Made by a program: the position numbers and the translations under genes. From Zerene cesonia (lineage: Eukaryota > Arthropoda > Insecta > Lepidoptera > Pieridae), in contig NC_052116.1 in assembly GCF_012273895.1 (NCBI RefSeq), positions 5,828,001-5,892,000 of the forward strand: a stretch of DNA of 64,000 nt. The letters run 5' to 3'. The notes below the pieces were generated by a model. It was given only the letters and a program-made list of their open reading frames with translations. It searched no databases and had not been told where the DNA came from. Position 1 is the first letter of the stretch; each line of letters starts with the position of its first letter. Below, one piece after another: positions 1 to 10,622 of the stretch.

Positions 1-1087
1 CGGAACTGGTACAAAGTATAAATTATGTCAAACGCATTTCAATAAAAGCGATTTAATGTTCGTCCGTGTTCAATACCTCAAGATTGTAGACGGATATTTG
101 GCAAAAGGCCCGTAGAGTGCGGCTCTGCGAAGGAAAATTAAAAATTACTTTATGGTTTAAAATTTCATATCTGATTGGAATACAAAACCTTGATCAGCAT
201 TACGTCATAAATCTTTTAACTGACATTCAAAATGCTTTATATTATCGATAGAGATAAGTATGCTGTAATTTCACCTACAGCTTCAATGGTTCACACATGT
301 ATCGTGTCTCATACCATATTGTAGGAAGTGAGCTGTCTCTTCAAGCAATAATGTTTTACAGGATATTTTAACTTTGTAATACTCAATAATTAAAAAAACA
401 TGTACATGGTGTATGGTGCGATGTGGACCCAATGAATTACCATATGAATTAAACAATATTTTATGCAAAAACTACAATCCCTACTTTATTTAATTTCATA
501 TAACACGTTGAAATTCTATTTCCCCTAGTGGTGTATGGGGCAAATGATATACATCTGTTTCACTGATCGATTCTCTTAATGGGAACACATGATACCACGA
601 AAAACAGTCCTGTTAAAACTGTATTTGTATTAATTCTAATATTTCAAAATTACGCTTCTATAAATTGGAATCTGCTGTTACCGACGATCATGTCTTACAC
701 GTCGATGAAACAAGTTAAGGCTACTAAGAAGAAGTTTGTAGAATTCATAAGTATCAAGAAATACATTTTTATGGCTTTAAAAATTTTCTATCTGAGGAGA
801 ATCCATTATTAAGTTCATATAACTAGAACAAAAATTAGTTAAAGTTTTATTAATCCTTAGTTAGTAAGGTATTTTTGATACTAAGTGTCATGTCATATCC
901 TCTTACGCTGTAGAAACGCAATATTATTTTAAATATAAAATAACTGAAATTGGAACACAAGGAATCCAACGCTATCCAAAATCTGCATACCTACATTCGA
1001 CAAGAGGATGCATGACAGAATATTTTTTAATTTAGTTTAGTGTAATCTGATTTTATCCTTTGAGGAATCTGAATTTTATCATTTAAG

Positions 1088-1160
1088 TTGGCGACGCTGG
1101 GAGCGGGCGGGTCTGCCAAAGGCAGTTGGCGTCAGACGCCGCGAAGTACTTGGACAACTT
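1088..1160. other. GC-rich island with two tandem hairpins
   Basis: A short GC-rich patch in AT-rich surroundings. It contains two perfect stem-loops side by side: CTGCC-AAA-GGCAG (1113-1125) and GGCGTC-A-GACGCC (1128-1140). On the minus strand one frame through the patch is open and ends in TGA near 1083, with an Arg/Pro/Ser-rich translation that resembles a repeat fragment more than a conserved protein. Function unknown. Confidence 0.4.
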
Positions 1161-2355
1161 CGATTAACGAGTTCCGAAGATTTAGTGGCGCTGTAATCGC
1201 ATAAGAATTACGTCTTTCGCAAACTTTATCGCTGATTTTTAGACAATACGGCCCGGACTCCATAAATTTATAGTCAGTTTTCATAAATTGGCAATTAAAT
1301 TTATCATAACTGACACAGCCCGATCATTTAAATTTAAGCTTAGAGAATTAATTAATTATGTCAAATGTTAAAAAATTACTAAACAGTTATATAGAAGCAT
1401 TATAAAGCTATACTGGCGGGTAATAAACAAATTAAGTGCATATAAATAGCCGTAATAAAAACAAGCACCATAATTGTAACTGAGCCAATACAAGACACAA
1501 TAAACGAATAATGTAAATATCTAAATTAAACACAATATAAACTGTAACTGACATGTTTATATTTCATCTTGTACCCGGAAGATACATATGTATGTGTATC
1601 ACCCTTGCCACGCTGCTATCATAACATTGCAATTACACTGGGATCTGTATATCCAAGTAGAAATGTCGTTTACTTAACAGCAATATTGTAAGCATATCTA
1701 TGTCAATATAATTTATTATTGACATGACATCCTTATTGCATACGGCTTATCAACTTTTTTACGGTTACCTTGTTTTGTAAAATCACGATCAAAAATTAAA
1801 TAAATCACAAATATGTCATCTATTTCAATATTTGGATAAAATAGAACAGTACATAATCCCAGTTGCAAAGGAACCTACGTAATAGTTAAACATGAATTAA
1901 TCAAGATAAAAATAGCATGTTTAACTGAAAATCAGTAAAATCTTCCATCAAATTAGCCGGAATTCGACACGTCAATCGTCGGACTCATTATTATTACTTC
2001 GACGAAAACTCCGCCGAGTTCTACCACAGACTCATTTTGAAGTTAATTAAACAGCTCTTATTGGCGACGTCTTTATTATTGCCTCGCTATGTCAGTCTGA
2101 GACAGTTCTACCCAAGTCTGACTTTAGAACAAGTCGACTTACCCCGAAGCTATCTATGCTCTCATACATATAGGTAGGTGTAGACAACTCATCTCGAGTC
2201 TATGTAACATATCAACATCAGTTACGATACTATTAATGCAAGGACGAAGGTACATGCTTGTAAACCTGAGTAGATAGTTTAATGTAACAATCTTCTATCT
2301 TGTTAGATAGTAGACGTTCAATATACATAGGTATATATTAATAATATATGAACGT

Positions 2356-2475
2356 ACTAGCTGCGCCCCGCGGTTTAACCCCCTAAGTCCGTATCCCGTA
2401 GGAACATCGGGATAAAAAGTAGCCTATATATTATTCCAGTTGTCCAGCTATCTACATACCAAATATTCAATTCTA
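2356..2475 (+). repeat. dispersed lepidopteran repeat, family A (ACTAGCTGCGCCCCGCGG)
   Basis: Starts ACTAGCTGCGCCCCGCGG and contains the block GTCCGTATCCCGTAGGAA and a stretch ending in CCAGTTGTCCAGCTATC. The same blocks occur at 42899-43086, 54303-54537 and, inverted, 57875-58070, so it is an interspersed repeat. This copy loses similarity after about 2475. Confidence 0.75.
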
Positions 2476-2757
2476 CAAATACTACAAACATCCAATAATA
2501 TGTCATATTGGTGTCTTCTTGGAACAAAGGAAATCGAAACTACGCTTCTATCTCGACAAGCTATTCGTCAACGTGTTAAGAAGGGTCCTATTTCTATAAG
2601 GTACTGCATATTAAACATTATATTACAAGGAGTCTGAATAGGTTCTTGAAGTTGGATGGTTTTACTTGTATTTGAAGCTGTTGTAATTCTACCTTTCATT
2701 TAACTGTCTAAAACCCGAAATACACTAGATATTATAGACGATAGTCTTTATTACTAA

Positions 2758-2927
2758 ACTAGCAGTTCGCGCCGGCTTCGCCCGTGGTACGTATATAGCC
2801 TATGTCACTCAGTGAAGTTGCAGCTTTCTAATGGTGAAAGAATTTTTTAAATCGGTCCAGTAGTTTTTTTTTTATAAACACATAACCATAATACAAATTC
2901 TTCCTTTTTATAATAATAGTGTAGATT
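2758..2927 (+). repeat. dispersed repeat, family B (ACTAGC...GTGTAGAT)
   Basis: Begins ACTAGC, contains TAATGGTGAAAGAATTTTT and AAATCGGTCCAGTAGTTTTT, and ends with a TATAATAATAGTGTAGAT-type tail. The copy at 46196-46409 shares all three blocks in the same order, which defines the unit. Confidence 0.7.
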
Positions 2928-3063
2928 TTATTTTAAATAGTTTTTCTCCTAATAACAAGTAAGGTTATATCAGAACAGATGAATATAATTGTTGAATAAC
3001 ATTGTGTTAATAAATTAACCTTGAATTGTAATTTAACATTCATAACTCTTACATCAGTTTGAC

Positions 3064-3109
3064 TAATAAAGTTATCTAGCATATAGACATATGCTAGATG
3101 ACTTTAATA
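3064..3109. repeat. inverted repeat, 21-bp arms with 4-nt loop
   Basis: Arms 3064-3084 and 3089-3109 are reverse complements with about two mismatches (core ATCTAGCATAT / ATATGCTAGAT is perfect), separated by AGAC. It could be a fold-back transposon relic. No gene is adjacent. Confidence 0.7.
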
Positions 3110-3245
3110 AGTTAAACAGAACATAATATCCACAAGTTGTGAAACTGGCTATAAGTTAATTATTCCACTAATTAGGTCCTACGTTACATAATTACAGGTA
3201 ATTATATGTAATCACAGGTAATTACATATAATTATATAAGCAAGC

Positions 3246-3469
3246 AGTGGTGGCTCAGTGGTGAGAACCTCGGACTTATCTGCACATGTGGATAAAACGG
3301 TGAAGGAAAACATCGTGAGGAAACCGGCATGTCCAAGATTTAAAGGTTCGACGACATGTGACATCTGCCAACCCATACTTGGCCAGCGTGATGGATTATG
3401 GCCTGAACCCTCATAGGAGGCCTGTGTCCCAGCAGTGGAAACATATATGGGCTGATGATGATGATGATA
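3246..3469 (+). mobile_element. tRNA-derived SINE with GAT tail
   Basis: The head TGGTGGCTCAGTGGTGAGA is an A-box-like tRNA promoter. The body includes CATCGTGAGGAAACC, ACATGTGACATCTGCCAACC, ACTTGGCCAGCGTGATGG and CCTCATAGGAGGCCTGTG, and it ends in a TGATGATGATGAT run. This is the familiar lepidopteran SINE type (HaSE-like). It is the most complete copy here. Partial copies are at 9866-9978, 21411-21590 and 51262-51460. Confidence 0.85.
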
Positions 3470-3715
3470 TGTAATTGTACGTCCATAACTAACGTATTAT
3501 AGTACGTAAGGATATAGGTAATTTGCTTCTAAAATCCAACAAAACAGTCATGTAAATTAAACCATTTAAGATAAATCACAGCAATTCGAATGGCCACTCT
3601 AAAATCTCATCATGAGCAGCTTAATGAGACTGAAATTCACTCGACTCTGTTAATATAAACAATATGAAATGCGCTGTCATAGCACGAGGTTATAATTTTC
3701 AGTAAATTGAACCAG

Positions 3716-3775
3716 GGATGCCGTCACAGTGGCCGCGTGATTACCTCAGACCAACGCGGCAGCTTGACTATTATA
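3716..3775 (-). repeat. GC-rich SINE-like fragment
   Basis: On the minus strand this reads as a GC-rich block ending ATCCCTGGTTCAA, which resembles the B-box end of a tRNA-derived unit, in otherwise AT-rich DNA. No second copy is visible in the window, so the call is weak. Confidence 0.25.
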
Positions 3776-4726
3776 TCTCGACCAGTGCCAGAACTACAGA
3801 TTTAAATGCAACGCTTATTTCTATAATTATATTAAATTATAATTAATTCGGAAATAGTTAGCATATCATACAAATCGAATAGATTTGACATTGCTAGAAT
3901 ATTAAGGAAAAATTAAAAGTTTTCAAATTCATTGAAATAACTGACCTAGTTTCTTGAAGCTCTTTGTACATAATATGAAACGCAGAGAAGATTATCGACA
4001 CGCTGGGCAATATCACCGTTTCACAAGCAGATAGGAACCATTATTGACTTATATCTACGACTAATAGAATGCTCGCGTATTTTTCACATACTATTTTGAA
4101 CGCTTCATTCGCCCCATAAGCGCAACGTCATCGTTCGTGAGGATTTTGAAAATAAGATAAACCTTTCGAAAGTTATCCCGTTTCTGACGAGTATTTTACG
4201 AGGGGACGACAAATCCTCGAAATGGTTTCGTTTGGTGATCAAACTTGCCGACTCCTGTCCCCAACCCGAGTTTCAATTTACTCTTACATCGTTTTCCGCC
4301 GTTGAAATAAGTAAGCCCTTTGTTTTTCATCTGCTGAGCCACATTTTATTTCTTTAGAATGTAGCGCAATTTCATAACAGTATATATTTGAAAAATTTTC
4401 CGTTGAACAAACAACATATTTACGAATAAGCATTAAAAATAAGTATCTTTCTATAAGCATCAATGTTAACATGCTTTGGTCAACATTAACATATTATAAC
4501 ATTAAAGGTATTATTTAAATAATAAATTTAAAACTGTATCAGATATAAATAATTGTTATTAAAACTGTTTTTAAACATCATTAAATTATTATTCGTTACA
4601 ATATTTTTTTAAAACACAAAAATAAGTACAAAGGTTTTTAAATTTGTCCTAACTATTTCGGTCCTCTTTACTTGGCGCAGTAGCAAAATGTCAATCCATA
4701 ATTTTTGAACAACATCTCACAAAGCA

Positions 4727-4731
4727 TTAAC
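4727..4731 (-). CDS. I29 gene 1, exon 2 coding part (stop)
   Basis: Acceptor TTTTCAG at 4738-4732. The first two bases complete a Ser codon and TAA follows. The pattern matches the inferred terminal exons of genes 2 and 3. The acceptor was chosen by hand and has no transcript support. Confidence 0.4.
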
Positions 4732-5363
4732 CTGAAAATAACAAAACACATTAAATAAATAAACAATATACCTATATTCAAAAAGGATGATGTCTTGTAC
4801 TGAATTCGTCTATACTGTGGTATTGTATGTGTTGTATTTTTATATTTTTATAGTTTTATATTTTTACGACTTGTTTTTAATTCAAATGATTACGCCATTA
4901 ATGACTAATGCAAGAAAAAATCTCGCAGGCCACAGTTGCATCATTGCGCGCGTAAAGTTGCAAGGCCATTGATATAAAATATCTGTCTATTCGGATTCCG
5001 TTTTGTTTTGTTTTATTAATATTCAGTTGGATAATCATATCTAATAAACATTAATATGCATTTTTATAAATATTGCAACAATAAATCAGGTTACATTATG
5101 TAAATGAAACAGTTAACCATACTTTTGCGAAATCCGAACATGTTTTTCCATTCCTCCTCCGTATAGTCTGCAAATTTATTTATATCATAAACCGCCGAGC
5201 CTTGAGCATTCATAGCATTAATTTTCTCAAGGTTCTTAACAAATGCTTCATAGTGAATTTTCCGATCGCTATCGTCCGCATAAACTCTATTGTTATCCTT
5301 TATAAATTTCTCAAAGAGCGCTGGCGCGTCGGCCACGTTGTAACACGGTTTTTCACTTGTCAT
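4727..5363 (-). CDS. I29 cathepsin-propeptide inhibitor, leaderless paralog (gene 1)
   Basis: Small stand-alone inhibitor made of a cathepsin-L-type propeptide (I29) domain, the class that includes Bombyx BCPI and Drosophila crammer, which block papain-family cysteine proteases. Exon 1 (5123-5363) encodes 80 residues. ERFNIN-like positions are seen in DRKIHYEAFVKNLEKINAMN and the GNFD-type motif in YDINKFADYTEEEW. Exon 1 ends at a donor AAAA|GTATGG. The proposed exon 2 starts at 4731 (TTTTCAG|GT) and gives Ser then TAA, for about 81 aa. Unlike genes 2 and 3 the protein starts at MTSEKP just before the domain, with no signal peptide, so it is probably intracellular, as crammer is. No C1 protease domain follows. 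The start is the first ATG that opens this frame. Exon 1 is secure, exon 2 is inferred. Confidence 0.8.
5123..5363 (-). CDS. I29 gene 1, exon 1
   Basis: Holds the whole I29 domain (residues ~8-76). It ends in phase 1 at the donor GTATGG (5122-5117). Read through the donor, the frame would add MVNCFIYIM and stop at 5091. The homologous donors in genes 2 and 3 argue for splicing instead. Confidence 0.82.
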
Positions 5364-5365
5364 CG

Positions 5366-5391
5366 CTATCGCATTTGAAACACAACTGACA
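5366..5391 (-). promoter_or_regulatory. Inr-like start site and three-codon uORF, gene 1
   Basis: TCAGTTGT (5391-5384) matches the arthropod initiator TCAGT. No TATA box is seen about 30 bp upstream, in contrast to genes 2 and 3. The first ATG downstream (5374-5372) opens a minimal uORF, ATG CGA TAG, that ends 2 nt before the main ATG (5363). Confidence 0.4.
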
Positions 5392-6297
5392 GTATAGCTG
5401 ACGGCCCTCTCGGCGGTGCCAATGAATGCAGTATGGCTAGTTTATCTAATAATTAATTGGACATTTCCGATTAAGATAAATTTAACTTTTTTGTTTTATA
5501 TAAATAAAATTTCCATAGATCCTGAAACTTAATAGTTATTTATTCAGTGGTTTTTGAATAATGTTTGTTTTTGATGTACACACAATAGCTATTAAAAAAT
5601 ATAAGCAATGGGACAAATAGGAATTTAATGCATGTTGCTATGATAAGGTCAAGGAAAATTTATAGACTGTTGATAATAAATAAGACATGACATTGAAGGT
5701 ATTTAGAATATAACAAGCTGTGTGGCATATCATTTGTGTAGGTATATTAGGACATGATTAGGAAACGCTGTTATTTTTGTAACAAATCATGGAAATATAC
5801 AATATCGAACGATGTGTAATTTACAATATCGTATGGTGTATCTGTTCTCTGTTCTGTTTTTTGTTTTCTGATCTCTGTTTGCTGTATTTTTCCTCATGTC
5901 TTAGTCATTTGTTAATAACAAGAATAATTAATTACTAGTATATAACTGGTAGTCAATTATTCTAAGGAACTAAATTGAAAATTCAGGGGTTCGAGACCGG
6001 AGCGTGCAGGAAATTTATTGGCAATAGATTTAATAATAGGTACACAAAGTTTGCATCAACATGTTTATTGTTTAAATATGACAGTTTGTTATGGAAAAAA
6101 TGTAAATCAGTAGTTAAAGGTTAACGCACACGATAACCCCTTATAATTCGTGCATTTTTCAATATGAATGTCAAATAAAAATAACTGTTTAATTTAAAAA
6201 TAAATTACATATTAGGTTTATACATTTAATTTTGTTTAATAAAAAGACAATCATATAAATGATATATTCAAAGCAGCAGTCGCGGAACTAAAATTCA

Positions 6298-6305
6298 CTA
6301 AGTAC
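6298..6305 (-). CDS. I29 gene 2, exon 2 coding part
   Basis: Acceptor TTGTCTTTCCAG ends at 6306. Two bases complete Ser, then Thr and TAG. The pyrimidine tract is good, but there is no transcript support. Confidence 0.45.
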
Positions 6306-6868
6306 CTGGAAAGACAACAAAATTATTAACAACCATATTTACACAACATAGAATTAAAAATGCTTGAACATCATTTAGCACAATAACTGGTTGCTGTGGA
6401 AATTAGAAACAATGGTGTGCACAATTTCAATAAAAAAATAAGATATATTCCTTGTTTTATGTTATTACTGTAACGATATTATATATGATTTATTTTTATG
6501 ATTTACCATAAACGATACAAAATCAGTTAGCAATAATAATGTCAATGAGAAAGTTACTTACTGCTATTTGGCCTAAGAACTCCAGTCAAATGTTTACTGT
6601 CCTGCGCCGTATAATCTGCGAACTTGTTTATATCGTACGTAGCTGAAGAATTAGCGGCATTCGCTTTGTTTATCTGATCCAATCTTCTCACGAATGCCTC
6701 ATAATGGAGGGCACGGTCCGCGTCGTCCTTATACACTTTGTCATAATCTTTGATAAACTTTTCGAAGAGTGTCGGAGCATCTTCTAACTTATAATACGGT
6801 TTACTCGATGCGGGCGCACCACTCGCCATAGCTGCTATTACTAACAAAATGCAACAGATACGTATCAT
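6298..6868 (-). CDS. secreted I29 cathepsin-propeptide inhibitor (gene 2)
   Basis: A paralog of gene 1 with a signal peptide. The N-terminus MIRICCILLVIAAMASGAPA is a hydrophobic leader with likely cleavage near Gly17/Ala18. The I29 domain follows (residues ~24-90: YYKLEDAPTLFEKFIKDY, ALHYEAFVRRLDQINKAN, YDINKFADYT). Exon 1 (6562-6868) ends in phase 1 at donor GTAAGT. The proposed exon 2 begins at 6305 after TTTCCAG and gives Ser-Thr-stop (TAG), about 104 aa. ATTAAA polyadenylation-like signals lie just downstream (6235-6240 and 6225-6230). A TATA box (6927-6934) and Inr-like TCACAATT place transcription start near 6901. It probably acts on C1A cysteine proteases in the secretory pathway, hemolymph or gut lumen; the specific target is unknown. 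Confidence 0.82.
6562..6868 (-). CDS. I29 gene 2, exon 1
   Basis: Encodes the signal peptide and entire I29 domain in 102 codons plus one base, and ends at GCA|GTAAGT, a consensus donor. Reading on would give only Ser-Lys-stop. Confidence 0.85.
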
Positions 6869-6898
6869 CGTCTAGAACTCAACTGCGACTGGTTGAAT

Positions 6899-6935
6899 TG
6901 TGATTCATATGGCCTACATTCTTATATTTATATAT
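6899..6935 (-). promoter_or_regulatory. TATA box and start region, I29 gene 2
   Basis: TATATAAA (6934-6927) lies about 33 bp upstream of an initiator-like TCACAATT (A at 6901), which is itself about 33 bp before the ATG at 6868. The spacing fits a TATA-driven insect promoter. Confidence 0.5.
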
Positions 6936-8560
6936 GAGATTAGCGCTTATCAATAACTCGTTATAAAATAAAACAACACTAAAGAGACACAACAAAGAAA
7001 AATTAAACTTAGCAATCAATGCATTCATTTTATCTAGTTACAGAATTGTTGAGGATAATCAATTTTTTCATATCAATACTAATATAGGGTTTTCTTTTCA
7101 GTGTTGTCTAAACATTCAACAACAAGATATTAACAAACAGATTACAATTTAGTTATTTGTATCACTTATTTTAATTATTAATATGAACAACATTTTAAAA
7201 TTTTAGTAGAGTAATAATCATTTCAAAATTTGTTATATTGTTGCGTTTAACTTTTGATCCGAGACAGCCTACAGTTATATATTTAAAACAATAAAATAGA
7301 CACGAATATTTTGATATTTACAAAATAAACGCCTCTGAATTTAATTTTAACGACTTCTCTTCAATTTTCGTTTATAACGTGAATTTATGCGAAGCTATTA
7401 AAACATTTTATTGTAAAATTTTGCGCCTGTTAACACAATGTTAACAAACATTTCCTAATAAATATCAATTATATTGCTTAAAGTGTTCAGCATTCATTCA
7501 TCATGTTGAAATTTACATAGTTTTATATTTGATAATGAAAGAAAAATGGTTTATGCTGATTTAAAGCTGTGTCTGTTTATGTGTTTGTTTGTACACGCTA
7601 TTGATTTATTATCTTCAATTCCTCTTAGGACGTGGCATAATGGTTAGCTACATCGACGTCATCTTTGTACTCTATGTTACTTCTTTTTGATTATTTCGAA
7701 AAGTTTATTATTCCTCTGAGCTGGTTTATCACGAATTATTATGTGCTAATGACAAATTCTACTGAAAATTAAATTTTACATTTATTTTATACTTTAACTA
7801 GCTGATATAAAGATATAGTGCTCTTCTTCCCTATTTTCAGCAACGGAGCCCGAGAGTACAATGAATGAACAATTGTATTGCAAATAACTTTAAAAAAGTC
7901 TCTCTCATCTCCCTTTTTCCTTCAGGAACCTATATATAGATCGAAAAAGCAACGTTAAGATGACCAGAGAAAAACATTCGGCCATAGGGATTGCCCCAGT
8001 GACTAGTATTTTTGTATTTTAAAACTGGTGCAAAGGCACTCAATTACACGAAAGCGTATAGTCACATTTAAATTTGGTCTAACTCTATAATTTAAAGGCA
8101 GTTTAATTTTTTGTTAAAAAATTATACAGTCTAGATTGGTAAATCTCCCGGGATGCCGGTGACCATTTTGTAGAAAAATATGATATTACTGCAGTAGTTG
8201 TACGTTGACGGTGCAATTGCATGGATGAAACATTTTCTTTATGGTACGATGTTAGAGCTCGCATTCCGCGAGGTTGCATGCGGTGACTATTTATCTTTAT
8301 CAAGCATAATTTATGTCTCTTCCACTCTTCTGTCTTTACATAAACAATCTAATAATAGAACTTCATCGATATTGCAAAATTCCTTAATTTAATATAACAA
8401 GCATTTACGGGGTCGTTGTTTATTCAACTCATAAGTTGAAGTAAACTCTGTGATGTAATAAAATTTGTAGATAACTAACTATACTGGTACGATTTTAACA
8501 GAACTTTAAATGTTGTTTCAATAAAATCGCTTCATACGATTTAATTTTCAATCCGAATAC
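6936..8560. other. intergenic between I29 genes 2 and 3
   Basis: AT-rich sequence with no recognisable exon. At about 7565-7620 there is a fragment with TTTGTTTGTACACGCTATTG, a block also seen in modified form near 50236, so it is probably a decayed repeat. ACTAGCTGATATAAAG near 7798 may be another repeat end. Confidence 0.5.
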
Positions 8561-8583
8561 AAAGAAATGCCAATATTATATTT

Positions 8584-8589
8584 TTTATT
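8584..8589 (-). terminator. AATAAA polyadenylation signal, I29 gene 3
   Basis: AATAAA on the minus strand about 35 nt after the inferred stop codon, suitably placed for a short 3' UTR. Confidence 0.45.
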
Positions 8590-8624
8590 GTATATCCTAT
8601 CATCATTGAATGCCATTTTACGTC

Positions 8625-8628
8625 TTAC
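8625..8628 (-). CDS. I29 gene 3, exon 2 coding part
   Basis: Acceptor with a strong pyrimidine tract at 8640-8629, one base finishing Arg, then TAA. AATAAA follows about 35 nt later, so this is the best supported of the three terminal exons. Confidence 0.5.
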
Positions 8629-10555
8629 CTGAAAGAAAGATTCGTTTTATAAAATATTTTATAACCCTTGTCTATTTTGAACGATAACAAGAACAAATCA
8701 ATTATTGAATGATGATTTTATTTAAACAATAATACTGCGATAGTTTTAATAATATTTAAATTGAGCACCTTTGTATATATGTCATTTTAAATAAAACAAA
8801 TCAAAGTTTTAGAAATTCGTTTTTATTTTTAATTTAATATGATACACAAATAACTTCTTAGATATTTTCTTAATTAAATAATATGTATGGGTATACAATA
8901 AAATATATTGTGTGCCTATGGCCTAAACATGAAAAGTTCCAACATGGCTATTAATCAATTCTCCTTTCATTTCTTATTTTTCTTATCTGTAAAAAATATA
9001 ATCATTTCATAGAATTGGTTGGATTAATTTTTTGTTGTATTAAAATATATTTATACTAAAATATATTTTTTTGTTATTATTTTGTTCAAATAGGCTGTAT
9101 TACTCAAGAATTATGGGACTTTTAAATTAAAATTGATATTACTTGACAATTAAGCTAAACTTAAAAACAATACCTTTATTATAATATTAAAGTAGATTAA
9201 CGTATCGTAAATTTTCCTTACATATATTTTATAATATTTTTTTTATTAGTTTCAGTAAGATTATTATTAAACTTAAAAAATGACTACTACGAGTGCTAAA
9301 TTTGTATCATTCAAAATCAACGTTCAGAAACTATTCACATAGTTTTTATTTTGTTGTATTGCACTTCTATCAATCAAAGTATGCTGCAAAAACCACGAAG
9401 TGTTTATTTGCACTTTTTTATTAACAGGAGTACGAAAATAAGTGTTTATAATGTATATTTTTTATAAACTAAAAGTGAGATGACATCGATAGAGTACAAT
9501 GTAAAACAAATTCATATATCTGTAATGAGCAAACTACTCGTATGAAGACAGAAATTCTCGTGACCTCTTATATTTTTATACAGATAATAGAAAATTAGGA
9601 GATGTTATAAATGCGCGTATAAAGGAGCCCACTGGCTTCGGCTCTCAGTTTCGCACACGCGCACCCCACACTCCAGTAAATAGGAACTGTTATATTGTTT
9701 CAGACCAAATCTATCTGCATATCCATAAATTTAAGCCAAATCCGTTTACGTGACAGAGCAACATACATATTCCCTTTTTTACATCCCGAGACTCAGATTT
9801 ATTATATTAACAGCTTTAAAGGATGCTACGTATTTTCACAAATAATTCTTGCTATAATTTCGTCAACATGTGTCATCTGCCAACCCGCACTTGGCCAGTG
9901 AGGTGGATTATGGCTGAACCCTCTTAGAAGGCATGTGTCCCAGCAATGAGATAAATGGGCTGATGATGATAATGATGAATTCTTCTTGAATGTGGACAGC
10001 ACAGCTATGAATACTAAGGGGTAAGTACGATATGATCCGATACATTTATCGTAACCATATTTGCATCGAATCAAGTCCGCAATGAAAACAAGGCTACTAA
10101 CAATGCCACAGGAAGCTTTTTGCCTGAAGCTCAAATTATATAGACAGGCTCAGACCAGGCGATTTATTTTAATTCTAATAAATTAAATGAAGTAATAAAA
10201 TATAATATAGAATAAGATACGTAATAATGCAAAAAATATTGAAAACTTACCTTTTTTTACTCTCGGGATGAAATCCTAACAATTGTTCAAACTCCTCCGT
10301 TGTATAGTCTGAAAAGTTATTTATATCGAATGTTGCAGAGTTTTCTTCGTTTAATTTATTTATTAATTTTAATGAATTAACAAATGCTTCATAGTGAATC
10401 TTTCGATCTTGTTCGTCTTTATACTCTCGATGGTAATCCTGGATGAATTTCTCAAAAAGAGCTTCGGCTTCTCCTAAATCATAATGTGGTTTAGTATCGT
10501 GATCTGCCACTGCGGCTAGCACTAGCATCATAACGCACAATGCGATGCGAAACAT
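8625..10555 (-). CDS. secreted I29 cathepsin-propeptide inhibitor (gene 3)
   Basis: Third I29 paralog. The signal peptide is MFRIALCVMMLVLAAVADHD, followed by the I29 domain (residues ~23-95: HYDLGEAEALFEKFIQDYHR, RKIHYEAFVNSLKLINKLNE, FDINNFSDYTTEEFEQLLGF). Exon 1 (10251-10555) ends in phase 2 at donor AAAAAAG|GTAAGT. The proposed exon 2 starts at 8628 after CTTTCTTTCAG, completes an Arg codon and stops at TAA (8627-8625), for 102 aa. AATAAA lies at 8589-8584. The spliced and unspliced mRNAs would end identically (AGG TAA), because the new exon also begins GTAA. A TATAAATA box and ACAGTT initiator lie upstream. The 1.6-kb intron carries a SINE fragment and a candidate antisense promoter (9618-9650). 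Confidence 0.82.
9618..9650 (+). promoter_or_regulatory. candidate core promoter (TATA + TCAGT initiator) antisense to I29 gene 3
   Basis: TATAAAG at 9618-9624 and TCAGTT at 9645-9650, 29 bp from TATA to the initiator A, which is canonical insect spacing. It lies on the plus strand inside the gene 3 intron. The sequence downstream has no convincing coding exon before a SINE fragment at 9866, so the product may be non-coding. Confidence 0.35.
9866..9978 (+). mobile_element. SINE 3' fragment (GAT tail)
   Basis: Matches the 3' half of the 3246-3469 SINE: CATCTGCCAACC, ACTTGGCCAGTG, CCTCTTAGAAGGC and a TGATGATGAT tail. The tRNA-like head is missing. Confidence 0.75.
10251..10555 (-). CDS. I29 gene 3, exon 1
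   Basis: 101 codons plus two bases hold the signal peptide and all of the I29 domain. The donor GTAAGT is consensus. Confidence 0.85.
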
Positions 10556-10593
10556 TTTTAAAGTTAGCGCAAGTTATTGATTAACCACGAATA

Positions 10594-10622
10594 ACTGTAA
10601 AATCAAAGCACGCCTATTTATA
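10594..10622 (-). promoter_or_regulatory. TATA box and initiator, I29 gene 3
   Basis: TATAAATA (10622-10615) is followed about 26 bp later by TTACAGTT (A at 10596), close to the arthropod initiator, and 40 bp further by the ATG at 10555. Confidence 0.55.

Larger units (their letters stand above)
1..4726. other. intergenic, repeat-bearing, no gene recognised
   Basis: AT-rich DNA with only short open frames that show no recognisable domain. It holds a GC-rich island with two tandem hairpins (about 1088-1160), two dispersed lepidopteran repeats (2356-2475 and 2758-2927), a 21-bp-arm inverted repeat (3064-3109), a tRNA-derived SINE (3246-3469) and a GC-rich SINE-like fragment (about 3716-3775). 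I see no exon series or signal peptide in it. Confidence 0.6.

Noticed and set aside
5091..5122. Extension of I29 gene 1 through the donor to MVNCFIYIM
   Set aside because: The homologous donors in genes 2 and 3 make splicing more likely. Kept as an alternative in the gene entry.
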